Source: Amphimedon queenslandica (taxonomy: Eukaryota; Porifera; Demospongiae; Haplosclerida; Niphatidae). From it: a stretch of DNA of 30,063 nt. Shown one piece after another: positions 20,610 through 30,063 of this stretch. The position numbers were made by a program, and so were the translations under genes. The number at the start of each line of letters is the position of its first letter. Position 1 is the stretch's first letter. The notes below the pieces were generated by a model, which saw only the letters and a program-made list of their open reading frames with translations, did no database searches and was not told where the DNA came from. The stretch is from positions 36,281 to 66,343 of the forward strand of contig NW_003546713.1 of NCBI RefSeq assembly GCF_000090795.2. Direction: 5' to 3'.

Positions 20610-20814
20610 TCAACTGAGAATAGAAGAGACGAGATTCAGAAAAGAAACAGATGCAGACTGTTAACGCCACTTAACGGGTCCCGATAAAAGTAGGAGTGGG
20701 AGTGGGAGTGGGAGTCTGTTGCTAAGGAGTGAGGTGGTAATGTCAAGCTAGGGAAAGAAAAGAGGTGAGATTGGAATGAGCTGCTGAACAAATATGTACA
20801 TATGTAAATAATGT
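20610..20814. promoter_or_regulatory. 5' region of gene A
   Basis: Just upstream (gene sense) is sequence homologous to coding exon 1 of gene C, but its ATG and frame are destroyed by substitutions and small deletions. A short GGGAGT tandem (about 20693-20714) follows. The promoter itself was not located. Confidence 0.45.
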
Positions 20815-21330
20815 ATTTTGTGTAGAAAGTTTGAGCTGATTCCGATCAAATTTGTATTTTTTACAAATTTTTAAATTTTGCACCAATATTTAAAAAATGA
20901 AAAGGAGAGAATTCTCTAATTTTATAATTTTTTTTCTGATGCATATACATGTTTTTGTGTTTTGTAGAAATTGAGTTGATTTTGATCAAAATTTGATTTT
21001 TTGCAAATTTTTAAATTTGCTCTAAAATTAGTTAAGTCCCTGGACTGTAGTACAGGGTCACAGTCAAATTTTACCAAAAATCAAAGGAAGAGATTTTTAA
21101 TTTTTATAATTTTTTCTGATGCATATGCATGTTCTTATGTTGAAAGTTTGAGTTGATTTTGATCAAAATTGGATTTTTTATGAATTTTTAAATTTGCACG
21201 AAAATCTGGTCAAAGTTTCTGTATACAAGGTCATTGGCCAAATTTTGCCAAAAATGACTAGGAGAGAATTCTCTTATTTTTTATGCATATACATCTCTTT
21301 ATATCAAAGTTTGAGCTGATGTTGATATTT
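20815..21330 (-). repeat. R1 repeat array, about three to four units, minus orientation
   Basis: Units start at GTAGAAAGTTTGAGCTGATT and repeat with CTGATGCATATACATG at about 20937 and CTGATGCATATGCATG about 180 bp later. Each is followed by a TTGATnnnnATT(T/G)GATTTTT block. The array resembles NUDC intron 5 (13680-14012), which supports an older copy of the NUDC locus here. Confidence 0.65.
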
Positions 21331-21760
21331 AATATCTAAAAAAAATTTTAAAGTTGATGTACATGTACAAGCATAATAAGAATGTATAAGTAATGATTTC
21401 TGTAAGTATTCAACAGCTGTCCCTGAATACCTAAAGATGCTGTAATTTAATCAAAATTTAGGTGTATGACCTTTATAAAGTATATAAGTCCTTGCTTCAT
21501 TTAATTAGCAATGAAAGTACAAGGAAATACTAATAACCAAGTATGAGGAAATGTTATAAAATTGAATTGTAAAATTTCATTTCAAACTAAGTCATGAATA
21601 TGTATCAGCATCATTAAATGTGTATGTTGTGAATATTGATCTTTGAACAAGCTTTGCCACAGATTTAAATGGTCACAAAAATGCACCCACAGTTGTTTCC
21701 AGCTATTGATCTACTGCATGCTCAACTCAAACTTTATGTTGATATGTTGTATGTTGTTAG
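21331..21760. other. intergenic, no gene seen
   Basis: AT-rich sequence with no convincing exon. A short segment near 21357-21415 (GATGTACA ... AAGAATGT ... GTAAGTATTCA) resembles 24438-24492, which also precedes a NUDC exon 10-11 fragment. Confidence 0.4.
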
Positions 21761-21996
21761 TTATCTGATCTTGATTCAGAGACAAGAGGTATGGTTGAGA
21801 AGATGATGTATGATCAGAGACAGAAAGAGGTTTGTATGCTAGTATCATTAGCTTTATTATACTATACTTATCACCCTCTTCTCTTCCTCCTTTTATTCTC
21901 TACATGTCCTTCACCTCTCTTTCTCCTTTCCCCTTCAAAGAGGTCTTCCCATGTGTGCTGAACAAAAGAAGCAAGATACATGTATATTGAAGAAGT
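21761..21996 (+). pseudogene. NUDC exon 10-11 fragment 1
   Basis: Bases 21761-21829 match NUDC exon 10 perfectly by eye, with acceptor GTTAG and donor GTTTGT kept. The exon 11-like part (about 21938-21996) is decayed: the CAG acceptor became CAA, the LPTSDEQ codons are disrupted, and ACATGTAT-type sequence is inserted. No neighbouring NUDC exons exist, so it cannot encode NudC. It is a remnant of an earlier duplication of this locus. Confidence 0.8.
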
Positions 21997-22209
21997 TAGG
22001 ACTAAATAATAATAATTATTATTATTTATTATTATTTTTTTATCATAAATGTAATATGTGTTTATATATAGCATTTCTTGAAAATTTTAGTATCTTAATA
22101 AAAATACTAAAATGAAAAAAGCAGCGGATATGTAGCAGCAATACGAAATACTAAAAATAATTAATGAAGCAGCTGTATAATGAACTGAGCAGATTAAAAA
22201 AAAGTAAAG

Positions 22210-23552
22210 TTAGAAAAATGTCTGATCACCATCTTCAGTAACAGGCTTTGCTTTAACTCTCCTGACAGTACCAGCACAATATTGACCACAGACATCTATT
22301 AACTGATCATCATCAACCTTAACCTAACAAAAATTATAGTAATAATGATGGAGCTGACTCCCTCTGAGTCTCAAGTGCATTATTGAGTGAGTCTCAATGA
22401 CAGAGTGACAAGCCAACTGCTTAGTACCATAAACCCTGAAACCCAAACTCGTTAGTATCCACTTCGGCAAGCATGGTGAATGACTGCATGTTCTATAGCT
22501 ACTGCATATGCATGTACATTAATGACTAAACTTACTCTTATACAATAATCAGTTTCTCCTTTCTTTATATAGTACAAAGGAGTGAAGGTAGTGTAGCCTG
22601 GCTTTATCTTAAGCTTCTTTTCAGCATCTTTCTTCATCTTTTCAGCAATGCTTATAACTTCAGTAGTAACCGTCATTGGAACAAGACCTTCTTCTGGTGC
22701 ATCGGCAAGAAAGTCTGGTACATCACACATGATGTATTCTATTCCCGGCTCATCATCATTATAACTGAACTGTTTGTCCACTGAAATGTATAAAAGAAAG
22801 GTGTATATAAAATGAAATTAATGAATGAATTTGTACAAATGCTATGGGAACATTGATTCCTGTCAATGTTTAATTGGAGCTATTATATTGAACTGCATTG
22901 TGCAGCCAATTAATAAAGGGCTAATGGTATCATAGATACTACAAACACATGCTGGCATGGATAGTAGATAATTGATGAGGGTAACTTTTGCCACAGCACA
23001 GTGTATATTGTAGCAGACATAGACTAGTATTTATTATCATTGGTACTTCTATTAGTTAAAACATTTAATTTGTCATAATGTCAAGTGCCATGATTTATGA
23101 ATTTTTTACATAAGGAGCATGTGAAATTAATTTTGTTCAGTGATATTAAATTTACTTACAATCTTCTCTTAACTTTTCAGCTGCAGCATTCTCATTCATA
23201 GATTTAAGAGCATCTGACAGTGAGTCAATGGTAGCTCCTCCTTTACTGTCAACACTATCAGCTCTGGACAACCACTTGGAGAGGCATTCAGTTAAACAAT
23301 CATAGGTTGTATCATTGTCCCTTTTAATGACGTCCAGTGTGTTCTTGTGTAGTCCTAGTGTCAGTCCCAACTCATGCCATCTTGTCTGAAGGAAACCACT
23401 TTCCTGCAATAGATCAGCAACATCATACAATGCATCTATAAAATCAGAATAAAACATAATTGCAATAGATCTAAAAGTAGTCAATGAGTATTACCCGTTG
23501 TCAACTGAGAAGAGAAGAGAGGAGATTCAGAAGAGAAACTTTTAGATGCCAT
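22210..23552 (-). CDS. gene C: Death domain fused to a stefin/cystatin-like domain (four exons)
   Basis: Exons: 23495-23552, 23160-23435, 22536-22780 and 22210-22323; about 230 residues with good splice sites and phases 1, 1, 0. Residues 1-19 are a Ser-rich leader (MASKSFSSESPLF). Residues ~20-111 are a Death domain close to that of gene A (TRWHELGLTLGLHKNTLDVI ... CLSKWLSRADSVDSKGG). Residues ~113-230 resemble a single-domain stefin: a long helix (VTTEVISIAEKMKKDAEKK), then strands YTTFTPLYYIKKGETDYCIRV and VKVDDDQLIDV. The hairpin that carries QVVAG in active cysteine-protease inhibitors reads YIKKG here, so inhibition is doubtful. There is no signal peptide, so the protein is probably cytosolic. 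It is head-to-head with PCID2 at 90 bp. The cystatin call is by remembered pattern only. Confidence 0.72.
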
Positions 23553-23642
23553 AGCAAATTATGATTACGGTATGCTGGCTCAGATGCTGGCTGGATAGAT
23601 ACAAAGGGAGGGGCTCGTTAATATCACATTTTAACCCTCAAT
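23553..23642. promoter_or_regulatory. 90 bp bidirectional promoter region, gene C / PCID2
   Basis: The divergent start codons of gene C (minus) and PCID2 (plus) are 90 bp apart, so both genes probably share core promoter sequence. The PCID2 ATG lies in AATATGGCGGC, a YY1-like motif. No TATA box was seen. Confidence 0.55.
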
Positions 23643-23992
23643 ATGGCGGCTTTGGATCAATTCCTGATGCATGTAATGTTCTTTAATTTCTATTTTGTGT
23701 ATTTATTTATTAACCAGGTTGATAGGTCTATTAAAGGATATGATGGTGAATTATTATCAGTTAGTAGTATAATAATACTTCATTGTTCTCATCTCTCTCC
23801 TCCTATCCTTTCTTTCATTTTCTCTCTCGTAGGAGCTGGTAGCTTTAAAAGACTCTCATGTATTTAACGTAAGTGATGTAATACATGTTTATTAATGTAT
23901 CATTAATTAATTGAATAATAGGGAGATGCTGAGTCAGCATGTCAGGTTATTTTAGACTCTTCTTATGATGAAATGTTAGCAGCTCACATAAG
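23643..23992 (+). CDS. PCID2: PCID2 (TREX-2 / Thp1 homologue), first four exons only
   Basis: PCID2 is a PCI-domain subunit of the nuclear TREX-2 mRNA export complex. Exons 23643-23672, 23718-23759, 23833-23868 and 23922-23992 join in frame to about 59 residues: MAALDQFLMH, VDRSIKGYDGELLS, ELVALKDSHVFN, then SACQVILDSSYDEMLAAHIR. The last part matches the conserved CQxVLxxxYDEMxAAHLR block near the N-terminus of PCID2. Exon 4 ends in phase 2 at a GTATAA donor, but no following exon (normally a CTYAxGNxDFxEAYK-like block) was found up to the window end; known members are about 400 residues. The gene therefore appears broken by the rearrangement that placed NUDC sequence at ~24490, unless a very long intron spans gene B. 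Confidence 0.75.
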
Positions 23993-24490
23993 GTATAATT
24001 AATAATAATTGATATGAAAAAATAATATTTATTATTATCATTCAGTATTATTATTAGAAGTTTGCCAGTACTTTAACAAGTTATTCTTGTTTTGGTTTGG
24101 CCTAAAACTGAAAACATTAACTGTAGCCAGTACATTAATTGGTAGGTGGAGTCTGACGAATGAACAACAGACAAACAACAAAGACAACAAACTTTGCACA
24201 ACATGTGGCTTTGCACATGCGCAGATGTAATACTCGGAATTGATATTCGATTCAATCAATTCCAGTCTCAAAAATATTTGGAATCAGACTGAATTGATTG
24301 TAAATTCTGGAATTGCCCATCTCTAGCCAATTATGATGTGTGGGCGGATATTGCATATACAATGAGTGATATAGCTTTTGCAATTCTCACTCTGGGTGGT
24401 CTATATAGTACAGGGTAATAGGTCATAGTAATTAGTTGATGTACAATCATTTTAAGAATGTCTAAGTAAATTCTAGTGAATGTAAGTATT
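23993..24490. other. breakpoint region after PCID2 fragment
   Basis: No recognised exon. The first ~60 bp look like a normal intron start. A block around 24110-24320 ending in GGAATTGCCCATCTCTAG looks like transposon-derived sequence, but no inverted ends were found. From ~24438 it resembles sequence before the NUDC fragment at 21761. Confidence 0.4.
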
Positions 24491-24493
24491 CAT

Positions 24494-24666
24494 TAGAAAG
24501 AGGTTTGTACTAGTATCATTGGAGATTTACCATTTTATTATACTATGCTTATCACCATCTCCTCTTCCTACTTTTACCTTCTTTGTCTCCTCCTCTCTCT
24601 CTCCTTTCCCCTTCAGAGAGGTCTCCACACATCTGATGAACAAAAGCAAAATATTTTGAAGAAGTT
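24494..24666 (+). pseudogene. NUDC exon 10-11 fragment 2
   Basis: It begins with the last bases of NUDC exon 10 (GAAAGAGGTTTGTACTAGTA), continues through intron 10 and has an exon 11-like part (24617-24663) with a CAG acceptor. One AAG codon is lost, and a proline codon is changed to histidine. It ends a few bases before the second, larger NUDC copy starts, showing two successive duplication joins. Confidence 0.8.
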
Positions 24667-24750
24667 AGCACTAATGACACAAACTTTGGTCAACCACTAC
24701 TTCATCTTATAAACACATGTACATGATATTAAGTATATTATTGTTAATAG

Positions 24751-26625
<1,875 letters not shown>

Positions 26626-27411
26626 ACACAAATGATAATAATTGTACTTTTAATTATGTGACGTTATAAGTATCAAACCTTATTGATCTATCAATTACTA
26701 GCCCTCATTGAGTTAATAGGTGAATGCTAAGGTGCTATAGGCCTGATGTTATGTTGATGCTGAAGTTGAAAGCACGTTTTTTGATTAAAAATTGATATTA
26801 TAGTGGCCTCACCAGTAGATGTTATTTATTGGTAGAAACTCGTGTATCAATTAGGCAGTATATACATGTACATGTATAATAGGTGTTTGTCTACTAAAAG
26901 AATGTTAAACACTATAAGGGGGTTCTACCCCTCATCAAGGTCTAATGTTCATGTACAAACAATTAAGCAAAAAACTACTCCTACACTAATGAGGGTTGTA
27001 ACCAATTAATATCTAGTAATCACTAAGTGCAATTGAGTGTGTCCTTCATTCCTACTGGAAGACATGAAACCAGGTTGTTACTTTAATGTCTACAGTTATA
27101 AAAGTTGCAGTATATAGTATATAGATCTACTATGGTAACGTAACTCTCATTTATAATGATTTCAAGGTCATTAACGTCTTTCAAATTTCCTTTATCCCTG
27201 ACCTGTAAAATTGTTTCATGTGTCAAACTCAATGGGGGATGTTACACATGGTTGATTTTTCTTAGACAATACCAGATATTATGTAAACAATCTATTGGTG
27301 GGCATAAATCAATGCCAAATAAATGCAAAACATAAAATTCTACTACTCCTAATCACACCATGATGTACGTCAAGAGTACTCTTGCTTACGTGTACAGACA
27401 AACAAACAGAA
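26626..27411. other. 3' intergenic region between NUDC copy and gene B
   Basis: The first ~500 bp are a diverged copy of 15964-16480. About 27130-27411 is sequence not seen in copy 1. It replaces the last part of gene A's 3' end, so gene B gains a different C-terminus. No gene was recognised in it. Confidence 0.5.
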
Positions 27412-29993
27412 TTACAATAGGTTCTGTTCAATTATTACCCCATATTCTCCCTCATCTTTACTGTTAGGATCAGCTCCTAACTGCAGTAGCATAAATTCTT
27501 CAAAGCTATCAGCAGCTTTAAACAATTCATTGAGCGAAGTGCTGAAATTGTTATCATCTTTTCTTCCGATAGGAATTTTAACAGCAACTTCCAATATTCC
27601 TAATCTACTCATTGATTCTTTATTGTTACTGATTGTATCAATAATAGACTGTGATAGTGAGGTTGGTATTAACAGCGTAATGACAACTGAACCAAAATCA
27701 ATGTCCACTATAAAGAAAATATCTGTTACTTTATGTCCAAAGTAATATTGAAGAACTCTTTTAAAATTTTGCAAAGTCATTTCTTCCCATCTATGATTTA
27801 GTTCAATGACAACTTTTGTTTGATTGCTAGTGGTTGGTGAGGCTGCTGCTGGTAATGATGACAGTTTCTCTTTGATTTTTGATCGTATGTGCTTTAATTG
27901 TGATAATTCTGAGAACTCATCAACATTCTTAATGTATTGAATTAGTTCAGCATGAACATCATCTGATAAGGGGATGAAACGATGTACTAAACTCTTGAGT
28001 AATCCAAAATTGAAGAAATCATAATGAGGGCTAATAGCATTAAATATAGTGTCCATGTTTACAAGTGATAAATTTAATGCTTGTTTCAAGTATGCTTCTG
28101 CATGATATCGTATGTCATTTACTTCTAATTTCCCACTTGAAACAAGTTCATTAAAATATTTCCTTATTTTAGTGACAAGACTAGTAAGCTCTTGGTGTAG
28201 TGACTCAATTGTGCGAGCAACTTCTGCCTTTGAACTAAGTTGTATTACTGCAGGTCTACTAGAGGGGGACTCAACATACACTGACTGCAGGTGTGGTATT
28301 TGGTACTCATGCTCATCATTTTTTGTGTCAGGATATTGTTCATCTAATGAAGGTTCTTTAGTTAGCGATGGTCGTTGTTGTTTAGGTGCTAATGGTGGCT
28401 CAATTTGCTCAACTTCTATGCTACCTCCTTTATCCCCTAAAAATAATAATAACAGCAAACAATACCATGATAATGAACAATTTACGGACATTACTGTATA
28501 TTTTAAACAGAGGCCTTCCAAGTACAGACTCAAATTAAAGATTCTGAACAGTTTTGAAACATAAATGGGATGTATACTGCATGAAGAAATGCCAGCGATT
28601 GAACAGTGAAATTTGGACACAGACTTATAAGGCTTCTAATAAAGGCTTGAACTGATTTTGATACAGGTTTTTATTTTACAATATATATGCAATAAATTAC
28701 ATTTAGATTACACTTACTTAATTTTGTCGATAGTTTAAATGCCATGTCATTCAGTCCTACTTTCTGTAGTGAAGTAATGAGAGAAGAGAGCACACTGTTA
28801 AGATTAGGATGACACTCAAGTGTTGCTAGTACTGAAGAGAATATTTTATTAGCTCTATCATAAGGACTGAGTCCTGCAGTACTTTCCACAGTAACATGTA
28901 CTGCTTTAGGAATGAGATCAGATGAAAATAGGCGATTATTTAATTGAGAAATAACTGAAGCATTTCCTGCCAACAGATCAACAAGATCAGCTAACATCTC
29001 TTTCATTGTAATGTATTCTGGTGACATTGATCCTTCCATTGGTTCTAATGATGATGGATCTTTCTTCCCCTCCTTATCTTGCAGTACTGTTGCTGTTGGA
29101 TCATGTGGAGCTGATGATGAATCTTGAGATCGTCTTGGCTTAGATGCTATTGGTGGAGGCTTATTAGTTATTGATGGTCGACGTGGTTTAGGTGCTTTTG
29201 GAGGAGGTTGTGTAGTTATTGTTGGTCGACGTGGTTTAGGTGGCAATGGTAGTGTAATAGTTTGACGTCTTGGTGGCAGTGGTGAATGTGGAGCAGAAAT
29301 TTTAACTTGTGATGATAATGGTTGGGCATTTACAGTAGATAAACTTTGACGTCTTGGTGGTATAGGGGGTAGTTGATCTTGTAATGAAAAGAACTGTGAA
29401 AGTAATGGTGTTTCTTGTGGCTTTAAATTTATTGATGTATTATTTGTTGATTGCGAAGGCTTCTGAAAGAGTGATTCTATTTGAGGTGACAATGGTGGGG
29501 GCATTGATTCTTGTGAGCTTTCATCTATAAGCATAAGAATAAATTATTTTTATCGATTTGCATTTAACAGTACTTTTTGGTTTAGGTTCCATTGGTGATA
29601 GAGGCTGTGATGATTGACTTAATTTAGTTGCTATTGGTAGATGTTGTGCAGGCACTTTTGCTATTGAAAATGGTTCATGTTGTCCACTTTGTGATGGTAC
29701 AGGTGCTGCTGGGGGAAGAGTCTTAAATGTCTCTTGTAAAGTCGAATCTATTAATTGCAATTGCTATTAATATTAAATTAATACATACCATTCATACAGT
29801 TAGTGCTGGATTTTGTGTAATTTATGTTCATTCTTTATACCTTTTACTTTTCCAGTTAGTATCAGTTGTCCTTTGCTTGGTGACTCATAAAACTCTATCA
29901 ATTCAGATACTTTTGGTCTATCATCTGGTATATCATTTGATGCAATAGGAGGACTTTCTATCATTAGTTTGCTAGGAGGAATTGACCCCTTTT
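27412..29993 (-). CDS. gene B: paralogue of gene A, 5' end off window
   Basis: Visible minus-strand exons: 29841-29993, 29574-29747, 28718-29524 and 27412-28436, equivalent to exons 3-6 of gene A. All splice sites and phases are kept and the frame is open. Exon 3 is 87 bases shorter than in gene A but in frame. Exon 5 is 51 bases longer, adding one proline-rich unit (APKPRRPSITNKPPP). The CARD-like region (LLAGNASVISQLNNRLF ... LITSLQKVGL) and helical and alpha/beta parts (DFFNFGLLKSLVHRFIP, DFGSVVITLLIPTSL) are present. The C-terminus stops at LLQLGADPNSKDEGEYGVII, so the ankyrin repeat is cut short. By homology a Death-domain exon should lie beyond 30063. Function is inferred as for gene A. 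Confidence 0.82.
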
Positions 29994-30063
29994 CTAAAAA
30001 ATAATTTACAATATAATAGTATTAATTTAACTTTAGTGAATTAAAATTACACCACTAAACCGC

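Noticed and set aside
24327-24415. Possible plus-strand exon reading NYDVWADIAYTMSDIAFA with AG and GT borders
   Set aside because: It does not resemble the next PCID2 segment, is short and has no homologue visible in the window. It could not be supported without transcripts.

Overview
The window looks like nuclear DNA of an early-branching animal, most likely a demosponge of the Amphimedon type. This rests on gene content, very compact AT-rich spliced genes, sponge-style Death-domain paralogues and abundant GTACATGTAC-type intronic repeats. It was judged by eye; no database was searched. All gene models below are spliced. Exon joins were checked by GT/AG sites, reading phase and remembered family alignments.

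Left part (1-12 kb): three genes on the minus strand. They are the 5' part of EIF2A (11 exons, 747-7396, continuing off the left edge), a two-exon gene for a small secreted cysteine-containing protein (7509-8308), and FIBP (two exons, 9096-11779). The EIF2A and FIBP introns carry short non-autonomous DNA transposons, microsatellites and a roughly 160-190 bp repeat family. FIBP is head-to-head with NUDC across 205 bp.

Middle (12-20.6 kb): a complete 12-exon NUDC on the plus strand (11985-15963). It converges on a minus-strand gene for a multidomain Death-fold adaptor, called gene A here (16519-20609). Gene A encodes a Death domain, a linker, a proline-rich SH3-ligand region, a second death-fold (CARD-like) domain, a conserved helical plus alpha/beta region and a C-terminal ankyrin repeat. 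An 878 bp DNA transposon with 7 bp target-site duplication sits in its second intron.

Right part (20.6-30 kb): this is rearranged. It holds decayed NUDC exon 10-11 fragments and a small gene C (22210-23552, minus) joining a Death domain to a stefin/cystatin-like domain. Only 90 bp away, head-to-head, are the first four exons of PCID2 (plus), with no visible continuation. Then comes a second copy of the NUDC/gene A block: NUDC exons 6-12 only, and gene B, a paralogue of gene A that runs off the right edge. The block 14013-19253 corresponds to 24674-30063.

EIF2A, FIBP, NUDC and PCID2 are conserved housekeeping genes. The accessory part is the Death-domain cluster (A, B, C). Its exons are mostly phase 1-1 modules, and its members share a nearly identical Death-domain exon joined to different C-terminal modules. 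This fits a locally duplicating and shuffling innate-signalling family. That functional reading is inference.
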